Shown here: one piece after another, positions 18,935 through 26,963 of the stretch
Layout: the number at the start of each line of letters is the position of its first letter
How positions within the stretch are numbered: position 1 is the first letter of the stretch
NCBI RefSeq assembly: GCF_020521235.1
Contig: NZ_BLAY01000025.1
Coordinates: 1-64,000 of the forward strand
Direction: 5' to 3'
DNA length: 64,000 nucleotides
Origin: Microseira wollei NIES-4236
GTDB taxonomy: Bacteria; Cyanobacteriota; Cyanobacteriia; Cyanobacteriales; Aerosakkonemataceae
Position numbers and translations under genes: made by a program
Notes under the pieces: model-generated
Told to the model about the DNA's origin: nothing
Database searches by the model: none
Seen by the model: the letters and a program-made list of their open reading frames with translations, nothing else

Positions 18935-19462
18935 ATGGCATGGATATTTAGCCTCTCGGCTGAATGTGGCGACCAACAAGCCGCCGCCGCACAATTTTCT
19001 CAACATTTTGACAACATTTCCTGGACGATCTCAAACGGTAGTCAGGCTCAATGTAGCGCAGAGATTTTTCAGGATATAGAAGAGAACTGGTGGTGTCGAG
19101 TTTGTCCAAGTAACATCAGCAAAGTTGGAGTCGATACACCGGAAACTGCTTATCTGATGACGGAATTAGGTATCTTGCTCTATCAACGTTTACAGTCTGC
19201 GCCAACTTTTCGCTATGCCTTGGTCGGTGTTGAAGTAGATGAATTTAGAACCTACAGTGAATTGCTCGAAGAATCTTCTAATTTGGCTGTTCCGGGATTG
19301 GTTTTAGCTGAAACTGTTTGGCAAGCAGTGGGATCGCCCCCAGCTTTTCGACGCTTCAGTTCGGCATATGTCTGGAAACCCTATGAAGGTGAGGTTTATA
19401 GACCGCTGATGGCATCGTTGGATTTGAAGAATAAGCTGAATGAATTGCTGATTGTACAATGA
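18935..19462 (+). CDS. Conserved hypothetical protein, possible partner of the preceding toxin-like gene
   Basis: The 175-residue soluble protein starts at the ATG at 18935 (MAWIFSL); the frame is open upstream to 18905 but overlaps the preceding gene. It has no signal peptide or membrane segment. Recognisable features are a Trp/Cys-containing segment (ENWWCRVCPSNISKVGVDTP), PETAYLMTELGILLYQRLQS and FRYALVGVEVDEFRTYSELL. I do not recognise a named family. The 14-nt spacing from the toxin-like pseudogene suggests they were one operon, as in toxin-immunity pairs. If so, the intact state of this gene beside a broken toxin is what loss of the toxin first would leave. Confidence 0.6.
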   Translation: MAWIFSLSAECGDQQAAAAQFSQHFDNISWTISNGSQAQCSAEIFQDIEENWWCRVCPSNISKVGVDTPETAYLMTELGILLYQRLQSAPTFRYALVGVEVDEFRTYSELLEESSNLAVPGLVLAETVWQAVGSPPAFRRFSSAYVWKPYEGEVYRPLMASLDLKNKLNELLIVQ

Positions 19463-19525
19463 GTTGAGAAAGTGGTGCGCGCTCCTCATTGTAGGTTGTT
19501 TTGACCATAGGAAACCCAAGATTGT

Positions 19526-19997
19526 ATGAGCGTTAATAAAATCATTTATCTAACCCTAGCGATTCTGGGAATTGTATTGCCTTGGTACTAACGCTTGTTG
19601 CTAGTTATCTTTTTAGGGCCCAAGACAGGCTAATGGCTAATAGCTAATGGCTAATGATAGAACCGAAAAATATTCCCATAAGCAATTAGCAAGCTGGCGA
19701 TTAGCTTCTGCTGTGCAACCCACGATAGTTATAACTAGCAACTTGGGTTACTATAATTTCCAGTTTTTTGCCAATGCTGGCTGGCTCGACTTTGTTAACG
19801 AGAGTTCAGCCAATCTTGCGGCAAAATCTGTAAGCTTAGACCTATTTATTGCGACTGTAGCAGGCTCTACATGGATGTACCTTGAGTCAAAACGAGTGGG
19901 TATAAAGCTGGGATGGTTGTATATATTGATTGGCATCCTCGTTGCATTTGCGTTTGCCTTGCCACTTTTCTTTTTTAGGCGAGAAATAGATCTATAA
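19526..19997 (+). pseudogene. DUF2834 small membrane protein gene split by a miniature inverted-repeat element
   Basis: The 5' part at 19526 encodes MSVNKIIYLTLAILGIVLPW then Y and stops at a TAA made by the insertion. The 3' part resumes at about 19752 with YNFQFFANAGWLDFVNESSA and runs through three hydrophobic segments to FFFRREIDL at 19997. Removing bases 19591-19753 restores one 101-residue DUF2834 protein (PWY-YNFQFF joined). DUF2834 proteins are small cyanobacterial membrane proteins of unknown function. The element with its target duplication is 163 bp long, so it also shifts the frame. An ATG at 19647 inside the element could start a chimeric protein, but that would lack the first membrane segment. 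Confidence 0.85.
19591..19748. mobile_element. MITE copy 1 (158 bp) with terminal inverted repeats and TACTA target duplication
   Basis: Left end ACGCTTGTTGCTAGTTAT and right end ATAACTAGCAACTTGGGT are inverted repeats (the complement of the right end is ACCCAAGTTGCTAGTTAT). TACTA flanks both sides (19586-19590 and 19749-19753). The interior has GGCTAATGGCTAATAGCTAA, a short tandem repeat, and no gene. The uninterrupted host gene can be rebuilt exactly by deleting the element and one TACTA copy, which is strong evidence for transposition. Confidence 0.85.
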
Positions 19998-20043
19998 AAA
20001 TCAAGCGAATCATCGGATTAGTGCGGTCATCGCGCGTCGCGGT

Positions 20044-20077
20044 AGGTTGGGTTTCCTATGGTCAACCCAACCTTTTT
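20044..20077 (+). terminator. Rho-independent-type terminator
   Basis: Perfect stem AGGTTGGGTT (20044-20053) and AACCCAACCT (20064-20073) followed by TTTT, 47 nt after the DUF2834 stop. A related degenerate arm sequence (GGTTGTTTTGACCATAGG) lies at 19492-19509, so this is also one of a dispersed repeat family. Confidence 0.65.
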
Positions 20078-20148
20078 ATACAGTCATTGCAGCTCATTTG
20101 TTGAAAATATATTGACAATGTAAATACATTATACCTACACTATGAGGT

Positions 20149-20445
20149 ATGGATGTGTATTTCGTGCTTAATGGTGTCACATTCGTTTGGAACGAGGAGA
20201 AGGCTCGGATCAATCCGATCAAACATGAAGGTGTAACATTTCAGCAAGCCGCAGAAGCCTTCTTCGATCCATTTTTAGTGGTTGTTGATGCAAGTCGCAA
20301 TGACGAAGCACGAGATGCCATTATTGGTTTAGATAGGCGATGGAATCTTTTGTATGTCGTCCATATTGAACGTGAGGATGACATGATTCGCATTATTTCG
20401 GCTCGTAAAGCGACGCGCCAGGAACGTGAATACTATGAAAGCTGA
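20149..20445 (+). CDS. brnT: BrnT-family type II toxin
   Basis: BrnT toxins are RelE-fold ribonucleases that inhibit translation. The 98-residue protein has the family layout: FVWNEEKARINPIKHEGVTF (the usual WDxxKAxxNxxKHGVsF), AAEAFFDPFLVVVDASRNDE, ARDAIIGLDRRWNLLYVVHI and the C-terminal RIISARKATRQEREYYE, which contains the catalytic-type Arg and the common ISARxAxxxERxxYE ending. It overlaps the downstream antitoxin gene by 11 nt, indicating translational coupling. BrnTA modules are normally autoregulated by BrnA with or without BrnT; a palindromic operator was not identified in the AT-rich region before the start. Confidence 0.9.
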   Translation: MDVYFVLNGVTFVWNEEKARINPIKHEGVTFQQAAEAFFDPFLVVVDASRNDEARDAIIGLDRRWNLLYVVHIEREDDMIRIISARKATRQEREYYES

Positions 20446-20716
20446 ATCTTTGAAAAAACGACTAGATCGAAATCGTCCAATGACAACTATAACGATTCGC
20501 ATTCCTTACGATGTCATTGAGGATCTAAAGCGAGTAGCGCCATTACTGGGATTTTCTGGTTATCAGCCGTTAGTTCGTGCTTATATCGGACAAGGACTCC
20601 GAGCCGATCTTGAGCGATTGGAAGGTGATACTGTTTCTGCATTGATTGCTAGCCTCAAACGTCACGGTGTCAGCGATGAAGTGATTAATCAAGCACTCAG
20701 CGAAGTACGAGAGTAA
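20435..20716 (+). CDS. brnA: BrnA/CopG-type antitoxin
   Basis: The 93-residue protein from the ATG at 20435 carries a ribbon-helix-helix-like segment: MTTITIRIPYDVIEDLKRVA (the beta strand ITIRIP then a helix) and GFSGYQPLVRAYIGQGLRAD. The strand would bind operator DNA as a dimer and the tail would neutralise BrnT. The ATG lies inside the last codons of brnT (TGAATACTATGAAAGCTGA), so the two are translated together. A second ATG (MTTITIRIP) would give a shorter form that keeps the DNA-binding part. Confidence 0.85.
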   Translation: MKAESLKKRLDRNRPMTTITIRIPYDVIEDLKRVAPLLGFSGYQPLVRAYIGQGLRADLERLEGDTVSALIASLKRHGVSDEVINQALSEVRE

Positions 20717-20739
20717 TAGTTATCTGTATCAGGACTGAC

Positions 20740-20803
20740 GTAAAGAAACCGGGTTTCTATGAAGTCTTTAGCCCCCCAAGGCATTGGGGGTTGGGGGGAT
20801 CGA
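20740..20803. repeat. Two dispersed repeats: AAACCGGGTTTCT unit and CCCCCC-AAGGCATT-GGGGG unit
   Basis: AGAAACCGGGTTTCT (20747-20761 region) belongs to the same family as palindromes at 26738, 38249 and 63286. Immediately after it, GCCCCCCAAGGCATTGGGGG with TTGGGGGGATC (20771-20802) is the non-coding copy of the repeat embedded in proS. Confidence 0.75.
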
Positions 20804-20811
20804 TACCAATC

Positions 20812-21582
20812 CTAAATTGCATCTGGATCTTCTCCTAACTCGCGTAACCTTTGAGCTAAGCGATCGGCACGTTGTTGTTCCGAGTCGGCACGTTGTTGTT
20901 CCGAGTCGGCACGTTGTTTTTCAGCTGCCTCTGGTAACAATACTAAATTGCCCGCTTGATCGTAAAACCTGAGCCAAATCGCTGTATCATCTTCTACCTG
21001 GCCTTCCCAAGTTCCCAACCACAACCCCAATCCCTGACACCACACCCAACCTTGGGGATTCGGGTCAATTGGTTGATAGCCGCGATCGCTATCCCAATGC
21101 CACCCTTGTAACGATTCTGACTTGAAGGGATGGAAGACAAAGTAATCCCTGGTCTTAAATACTCGTTCGTATAGCCGTTTCTTTTCCCCCAAATCTGCTG
21201 CTTCGGTGGAATCATACAGCAATTCAACTATTACATCCGGGTAGCGTCCTTCTTCTTCCCAGACAACCCAACCGAGTCGATTGGGGTTATGTTCAACATC
21301 AAGCACGACAAAAAAATCGGGGCCGCGAAAATCTCGATTGCGGACTTGTTTGATGCTGTAATAAATAAACATATTCCCGCCAACAAAAAAGTCGTTGCGG
21401 TCTGCCCAATGGTGTTTGAGGGAACGAATCAACAGATTCATCTCGATGCGGTGGCGATTGCTTTCCAAAGGCTCTCCATCGTCAAAAACTAAATCGGTTG
21501 GTGGCATAGGAGGCTGCCATTCTAAGTCAGCCTCAACAACAGACGAAGTATCAATGGGTGGTGTGGTGATTTCCTGTGGCAT
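20812..21582 (-). CDS. Uma2-family (PD-(D/E)XK nuclease-like) protein
   Basis: The 256-residue protein has the Uma2/DUF820 core, a restriction-endonuclease-like fold expanded in cyanobacteria: HRIEMNLLIRSLKHHW, FVGGNMFIYYS, FRGPDFFVVLDVE (the RxPDvxvv motif with the catalytic Asp), RYPDVIVELLYDSTEAADLG (IVE... Glu) and KKRLYERVFKTRDYFVFHP. The C-terminal tail is a heptad array in which ADSEQQR is repeated three times, encoded by near-identical GTTGTTCCGAGTCGGCAC units at 20869-20918 on the plus strand, a typical expandable coiled-coil tail in this family. Biological role is unknown; the family is often found in accessory regions. Confidence 0.88.
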   Translation of the reverse strand: MPQEITTPPIDTSSVVEADLEWQPPMPPTDLVFDDGEPLESNRHRIEMNLLIRSLKHHWADRNDFFVGGNMFIYYSIKQVRNRDFRGPDFFVVLDVEHNPNRLGWVVWEEEGRYPDVIVELLYDSTEAADLGEKKRLYERVFKTRDYFVFHPFKSESLQGWHWDSDRGYQPIDPNPQGWVWCQGLGLWLGTWEGQVEDDTAIWLRFYDQAGNLVLLPEAAEKQRADSEQQRADSEQQRADRLAQRLRELGEDPDAI

Positions 21583-21833
21583 CGCATCTCAATTGAGCGG
21601 TGATATATTTTATTATAGCGCCCAAGTTGCTAGATTATGCATTTTAAAATAGCTAATTGCTCATGGCTAATTGTTGATAGAAATATCTTCTGGTTTTACC
21701 AGCGATTAAAGTTGCGATCGCTTAAGTAACCCCAGCACAATCTGGGCATTAAATAACGCATAAGTCCGGCGATTGTAAGTTCGGGACGGATTAGTTAGAC
21801 ACTTATGGAACAACAATCAAGGAGAAGAATGCT

Positions 21834-22638
21834 GTGGTCAAAGTCATTACGATCAACATTCTGTTTGAAATGGAAACATGGGCGCAGCGACGGGAACTCT
21901 TGGTGGAGGGTTTGGCAGCTCAACAGGCAGATTTAATCGGACTACAGGAAGTCAAGCTTCCAGAAGACAATAGCGCTTGGTTGGCTCAGCAGCTGAATAT
22001 GCCTTACGTGCAGCTAGTACCTTACAAAGTAGGAGATTATGGAGCGGCAATTCTCAGCCGTTATCGCTTCACAGAACAAGATACTCTTGACTTGGAAAGT
22101 CAGGGACGGGTAGCGCAATACGTGCAGGTTGAAGTGGAGGGTCAGCCATTAGTATTTTGTAACGGGCATTATTACTGGTATCCAGGTGCCAATCCCGAAC
22201 GGGTAAAGCAAGTGCAGTTGCTCCTAGACTGGTTGGGTAAGTTACCACCTGATATGCCAATAGTGGCTGTAGGGGATTTTAACGGAATGCCCGAAACACC
22301 TGCGATCGCGCTGATGCAGGAACGATTTACCTCAGCTTACGCCGCCTACCACGGTCGCGAACCAGATTATACCTGTCCCACACCCTTAAAAAAAGCGCCA
22401 GTTAGTCAAATACCTAGTCAATTCCTGGGTTCACCGCACATGGCGACCTTGGCGCGGTACCTTGGACTACATATTTATCAACCAGCACTTGCGGGTGCGC
22501 TATTGCCAACTCATTCTCACCTCCCCCGCTGCCAATGACCCCTTTCTGTATCCCTCCGACCATTTTGGCATTGCTGCTGAACTTGAAATATTCAGACAAT
22601 CATCTTCAGCTTTCGATCTGACTCTAAAATTGCTTTGA
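21834..22638 (+). pseudogene. Endonuclease/exonuclease/phosphatase-family protein, frameshifted near the C-terminus
   Basis: The 5' frame encodes an EEP fold: INILFEMETWAQRRELLVEG, ADLIGLQEVKLPED (catalytic Glu), YGAAILSRYRF, VFCNGHYYWYPGANPERVKQ (a shifted His motif) and PIVAVGDFNGMPETPAI (GDFN). After ATLARYL the frame goes wrong, but the +1 frame continues LDYIFINQHLRVRYCQLILT and reaches LYPSDHFGIAAELEIF, containing the catalytic SDHFG, ending at 22638. One extra C in the sequence CGGTACCTTGGAC at about 22460 explains it. The start codon may be GTG at 21834. It is either a real recent lesion or a sequencing error; the intact protein would have about 267 residues. Confidence 0.85.
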
Positions 22639-22696
22639 GGCGCTGATTAACTCCAAAAGATAGGCAGGAGACATCTGCCTCCTGCCTCCTGCCTCC

Positions 22697-23065
22697 TTAA
22701 CGGGATTCTCGCCTTCTTGTTAAGTTGAGAATCCTTTCGCTAGCTGTTCGCACGATCCGATTAATTTTTGTTTTTTGATTGTCGGAAAGACTTTCAATTG
22801 TATCCAAACTATCCAAGATATTATTTCCAGAGCGTCGCGCTTGTCGATATTGGGTTTGTTGCTCGGATGTCAGCAGTTTTTCAATCTCAGCTTCGGCTTC
22901 GGATTGTATCTGTTCAACCTGCAATCTTTGCTGCTGAAGTGGAGTGGAAGGTTGCGGACGACGCTGGGGTGGAGGAACGGGAATCGGAATGTCTTGAGCT
23001 AAACTAAAGGAAGAAGTTGCAGCCAAAGCGATCGCAACTAAGGAAATAATATTTAGTTTCACCAT
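22697..23065 (-). CDS. Small secreted Gln/Glu-rich protein, unknown function
   Basis: About 122 residues from the ATG at 23065 (a TTG at 23080 is also possible). A signal peptide (KLNIISLVAIALAATSSFSL, likely cleaved after AQ) is followed by a Pro-rich stretch (IPIPVPPPQRRPQPSTP) and a helical region: LQQQRLQVEQIQSEAEAEIE, LLTSEQQTQYRQARRSG, ending RRRESR. The LTSEQQTQYRQ motif resembles those of Spy/CpxP-like periplasmic helical proteins in cyanobacteria, but the match is weak. An inverted repeat (GGCAGGAGACATCTGCCTCC) lies just downstream at 22663-22682 and could end transcription. Confidence 0.65.
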   Translation of the reverse strand: MVKLNIISLVAIALAATSSFSLAQDIPIPVPPPQRRPQPSTPLQQQRLQVEQIQSEAEAEIEKLLTSEQQTQYRQARRSGNNILDSLDTIESLSDNQKTKINRIVRTASERILNLTRRRESR

Positions 23066-23255
23066 TTTCTTAACCCACAAATCTAGTTAAGCCTATTTAA
23101 TAATAAGTTTAGGCATAACCTCAAATCACAAGTTAAACCAAATCCGCCGATTTTCTAGCTTCCCTGTCGCTTGTGTAAAGCGATTCGCGCTGCGGGCGTT
23201 CCGCTGCGCCGAATCCCGCCTAAAATAAAGAAAGCTAAACTGTTTCGACGTTGCT

Positions 23256-24329
23256 ATGGTAACCCTATCTCCCACCCTCCAAACCAGACTAATGACTCCG
23301 CTTAGGATTGGCGGTTTTGCAGTCAAAAGCCGGGTGCTACAATCTCCCCTATCTGGGGTGACGGATTTGGTATTCCGTCGTCTGGTGCGCCGCTACGCAC
23401 CCGACTCGATGATGTATACCGAAATGGTCAACGCGACCGGGTTGCACTATGTCAAACAGTTGCCCAAAATTATGGAGGTGGACCCGAACGAACGACCGAT
23501 TAGTATCCAGCTATTCGACTGTCGCCCCGATTTTCTCGCAGAAGCAGCGGTAAAAGCGGTAGAAGAAGGTGCGGATACGGTTGATATTAATATGGGTTGC
23601 CCCGTGAATAAAATTACTAAAAACGGCGGCGGTTCTTCCTTATTGCGTCAACCAGAAGTCGCCCAAGCAATTGTACGAGAAGTCACGAAAGCTGTAAATG
23701 TGCCGGTAACGGTTAAAACTCGCATCGGTTGGTCGGATAAGGAAATTAATATCCTAGAATTTGCTAAGCGAATGGAAGATGCAGGCGCGCAAATGATTAC
23801 CGTCCACGGTCGTACCCGCGCCCAAGGTTATAATGGCTCTGCGAAATGGGAATGGATTCGCCGCGTTAAGGAAATTCTTTCCATTCCAGTTATCGCTAAT
23901 GGGGATATTTTTTCGGTTGAGGCTGCTGTAAAATGCTTAGAAGAAACAGGCGCTGATGGGGTAATGTGTTCGCGCGGAACTCTGGGTTATCCCTTCTTAG
24001 TAGGCGAAATTGACTACTTTTTGAAGACAGGAATCCAAAAACAACCACCCACGCCAGTACAGAGGTTGGAATGCGCGAAAGAACACTTGCAAGCTTTGTA
24101 CGAATATAAGGGAGAACGGGGTATCCGTCAGGCGCGCAAGCACATGACTTGGTATGCCAAAGGTTTTATCGGTGCGGCAGATTTGCGGGGAAAACTCAGC
24201 GTTATCGAAACTTTAGAACAAGGGGTAGAGGTAATTGATAATGCGATTGCTCACCTTCTCTCTATTGACTATACCAGTTACAACTGGCAGGAAGATGAAT
24301 CTGTCAACTCCCAAATGGTAGAAGTTTGA
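23256..24329 (+). CDS. dusB: tRNA-dihydrouridine synthase
   Basis: Dus enzymes reduce uridine in tRNA D-loops with FMN and NADPH. The 357-residue protein has the TIM-barrel signatures: SPLSGVTDLVFRRLVRRY, TEMVNATGLHY, ISIQLFDCRPDFLAEAA, DTVDINMGCPVNKITKNGGG with the catalytic Cys in NMGCPV, VTVKTRIGW, MITVHGRTRAQGYNGSAKWE, IPVIANGDIFS and GVMCSRGTLGYPFLVGEID. The length and C-terminal helical domain (RQARKHMTWYAKG) fit the DusB-like group typical of cyanobacteria. The likely start is the ATG at 23256 or the one at 23292 (MTPLRIGG). Confidence 0.93.
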   Translation: MVTLSPTLQTRLMTPLRIGGFAVKSRVLQSPLSGVTDLVFRRLVRRYAPDSMMYTEMVNATGLHYVKQLPKIMEVDPNERPISIQLFDCRPDFLAEAAVKAVEEGADTVDINMGCPVNKITKNGGGSSLLRQPEVAQAIVREVTKAVNVPVTVKTRIGWSDKEINILEFAKRMEDAGAQMITVHGRTRAQGYNGSAKWEWIRRVKEILSIPVIANGDIFSVEAAVKCLEETGADGVMCSRGTLGYPFLVGEIDYFLKTGIQKQPPTPVQRLECAKEHLQALYEYKGERGIRQARKHMTWYAKGFIGAADLRGKLSVIETLEQGVEVIDNAIAHLLSIDYTSYNWQEDESVNSQMVEV

Positions 24330-24354
24330 ATCAACTACCCGCACCTACTAACTA

Positions 24355-24592
24355 AGGCAAGTTGCTAGTTAACGGCGTTGCTAATTGCTAATTGCTAATT
24401 GCTAATTGCTAATCTTGGATTTTTACTGATTGATATGATGTCAGGCTTTTCACCTATAATTAAAACTCAGAGCGTCAGAGTGTCCCCGCGGAGCGAGCGT
24501 CAGTCCTAATTATGGGTAATCAAACGGACATGATATGAACCATTAGCCATTAGCCATTAGCCGCTCTTCGAGAGATAACTAGCAACTTGAGT
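24355..24592. mobile_element. MITE copy 2 (238 bp) with inverted ends and TAACTA flanks
   Basis: Left end AGGCAAGTTGCTAGTTA and right end TAACTAGCAACTTGAGT match the ends of the element at 19591-19748, and TAACTA flanks it on both sides (24349-24354 and 24593-24598). The interior contains the tandem CTAATTG run (24380-24412), a GCGTCAGAGTGTCCCCGC segment (24471-24488) and a CCATTAG run. It carries no gene. Confidence 0.75.
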
Positions 24593-24610
24593 TAACTAGG
24601 GAATAGAGTA

Positions 24611-26446
24611 TTAAGTTTCCAGCTTCTTTTTGGACAAGTCTTTTCTAAACAACCACAGATAAAAGCTCAGTAGCAGCACCAAGGTCACCGAACTAATTAG
24701 GGTGCCTATCCGTTCTACAACTGTACCTCTATACCAAATCCTGATGTCATAAGTTCCTGGTGATAATTTTAACTGCATACGCCCATCTTCAGCAGCCCGC
24801 AGCAGTGTCTCTTGACTCTGGTTGGTTGGAGGAGGGGTAATTTGAATTCCCCAACCTGGATAATACAACGTTCCGATGTTCACCAATACTGGTGTAACAG
24901 CATCGATCTTCAGCTGGCGTTGACCAGGATGCCAGTCTTTAATCGAAAATTTACCTTTTCCCTCTGGGAACTCAACCTGTTGATAGCGCCTTGGTGGTAT
25001 TCTGGGAGCGAATTTCCGAGGAGGAAGCCAATTCTTCGTTTGTAATGCACTCGGTAAGTAATCCATTACATCAGCTTGGAAAAACTGCAAGTCACGGTCA
25101 AGGTAGAGAAAAATTCTCTGACCTAACTCGAAGTAGTGGTAATCTCCCAATTTGCTATTTTTAATCTGCTGTAAAACTTCAGCCGGAATTGCTGCTCTGT
25201 TGGTGACCAGATAGTCGATTGCTTTTAGATTTGTATTCTTAAAGTCAATCAGATAAAGATTGGCACTTTTGTATGTCAGGTACAAAACCGCGACGCAAAT
25301 AACAATTAGACCAAATTGCTTCCTAGCTATTGAGAACTTCTCTCTGACAAATTCAATGGTGTAGGTAAAAATATATGGTGTCAGACAAGACGTAAGCATT
25401 AAGAATCTCCAGGGAAACTGGATTTTCTTAAACATGGAGATATTTTCATAGATAAATAGGGACGCATCTGTCATCATAAAAATGGCAAATGCCACCATTA
25501 TTATTTGTTGAGTTGCCAAAATGTGCTTGGGTTCTTTTGAACGCCAATATCTTGTAAATAAGACAGCAATAATCAGAATTGCTAAATTTAGAAAAAATGT
25601 TCTTGAAAGACTCTTTTCCCAGTCTAGTTGCACCAGGCTGAACCGAAAATTTAAGATGCCATTTATAAAGAACTTATCACTAATTATCAGATGGGTATCA
25701 AAAAGAACGGGCAAAACAAAAAAAGCATCCAGAGCTATGGCTAAACACAGCGGCGAAAACAAAGAGGTCAAAGCTCGTTGCCACTTAATTTGACCCAAGG
25801 CGATTAGAATGCTGACAGATAGCACATAAGATGATACGAAAATCAGCGAGGAAGGAAGATGGGATAAAAATAAAGCAGCAAACCCTAACGTTAGCAGTAA
25901 TAATTGTCTGTTATTGAAATTTATTATACCTAGATAAATGCCGATAGTTAGCCAAGGTATTAAAGCTATGGCAACAGTTTCAGGAAAAGCCCCGCGTTTG
26001 AATATATCAATTATTAAATAAGGGTTTAATATCCCTAAAATTATTGATATATAACTGGATAAAGAGTTTTTGCCAAAGAGCAGTCTAGATAATTTTATGA
26101 CTCCAATAGCATTTAAAATTAAGACAATAACGATAGCACCTTTAATTTGTTGGCTTGGTGATAGGTGCAAAATGGCAAAGGGAAGACTGAGCAATCTGAA
26201 GAGCGGTGGATAAAACACAAATGTTGGCGTTCCTAGTCCACCAAATGCTTCTTCAAACCATTTGGGATAAATCCATCCATCAAGGATTTGCTGATTCCAG
26301 TAATACCCCCAGGTCAGATGCCAAAATCCATCGTGATTCGATATGACGTTATAGTTAAGAACTGCGCTCGCCAATCCTACAGTAATGATACCTCCGACCG
26401 CGATATCTAAATATCGAGTCAAGTTGAATCTAGCATTTATAATCAT
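24611..26446 (-). CDS. Polytopic membrane protein of the 6-pyruvoyl-tetrahydropterin synthase-related (PTPS-related) family
   Basis: The 611-residue protein has about 10 or more transmembrane segments and a soluble C-terminal region ending in another membrane helix (TLISSVTLVLLLSFYLWLF). The N-terminal part has HDGFWHLTWGYYWNQQ, WIYPKWFEEAFGGLGTPTFV and FYPPLFRLLSLPFA, the pattern of the PTPS-related membrane domain, which is built like GT-C glycosyltransferases with an acidic and aromatic first loop. A role in transferring sugars or lipids at the membrane is inference. GC content is lower than in flanking genes. A remnant of another gene ends 4 nt before its start. Confidence 0.7.
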   Translation of the reverse strand: MIINARFNLTRYLDIAVGGIITVGLASAVLNYNVISNHDGFWHLTWGYYWNQQILDGWIYPKWFEEAFGGLGTPTFVFYPPLFRLLSLPFAILHLSPSQQIKGAIVIVLILNAIGVIKLSRLLFGKNSLSSYISIILGILNPYLIIDIFKRGAFPETVAIALIPWLTIGIYLGIINFNNRQLLLLTLGFAALFLSHLPSSLIFVSSYVLSVSILIALGQIKWQRALTSLFSPLCLAIALDAFFVLPVLFDTHLIISDKFFINGILNFRFSLVQLDWEKSLSRTFFLNLAILIIAVLFTRYWRSKEPKHILATQQIIMVAFAIFMMTDASLFIYENISMFKKIQFPWRFLMLTSCLTPYIFTYTIEFVREKFSIARKQFGLIVICVAVLYLTYKSANLYLIDFKNTNLKAIDYLVTNRAAIPAEVLQQIKNSKLGDYHYFELGQRIFLYLDRDLQFFQADVMDYLPSALQTKNWLPPRKFAPRIPPRRYQQVEFPEGKGKFSIKDWHPGQRQLKIDAVTPVLVNIGTLYYPGWGIQITPPPTNQSQETLLRAAEDGRMQLKLSPGTYDIRIWYRGTVVERIGTLISSVTLVLLLSFYLWLFRKDLSKKKLET

Positions 26447-26450
26447 ATTT

Positions 26451-26666
26451 TTATATTCCTATAAACCAGAACAAGGCTTTGCTGTATAGCTTTCCCGTAT
26501 CTATTGGTTGACAAATTACACCCTGAGTATTTTCTGGCAAGTAGTCAAATTCTATTTTTCCGGGGTAAAGTGCGCGGTTAACTAAGTACACAGATTTTTG
26601 CTTCTCTAGAACCCGCTCCAAGATCCCACCCGGTTTCACCTCTGGATTTGTCCCAAAATCCCGCAA
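26451..26666 (-). pseudogene. Remnant of a gene upstream of the membrane protein
   Basis: A 71-codon frame (ILERVLEKQKSVYLVNRALY, GKIEFDYLPENTQGVICQP, ending LFWFIGI) stops 4 nt before the ATG of the PTPS-related gene, a spacing typical of translational coupling. It has no convincing start and its upstream region is repeat-rich non-coding DNA. It looks like the C-terminal tail of a larger lost protein. The content is not enough to name the family. Confidence 0.4.
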
Positions 26667-26737
26667 CGCAGGAGGACTTTATATTTATAACACACGAGTA
26701 GCGATCGCGTCACTGTATTTTAGGACTTACGCAAATC

Positions 26738-26783
26738 AACCCGGTTTTTACGAAAAATTCCCATCTACGAAAAAACCGGGTTT
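26738..26783. repeat. AACCCGGTTTTT palindromic repeat
   Basis: Inverted arms AACCCGGTTTTT (26738-26749) and AAAAACCGGGTTT (26770-26782), preceded by TTAGGACTTACGCAAA. Related copies lie at 20747-20761, 38249-38283 and 63286-63318. Confidence 0.75.
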
Positions 26784-26963
26784 CTGCCCCCGCGTGCGTC
26801 CGTCCTGTATTTGTTAACAATGCCATGCCCAGAAAAGCCAGTTCCGTTTTTACTCCTTCGAGCTGACTGTCAAATTTAATAAAGTTTGACATTAAAAGTT
26901 AAAAGTTATTCATGATACAGTTAACTTAGAGAGATAAAAATTTACTTGACAAAAAAAATACAA

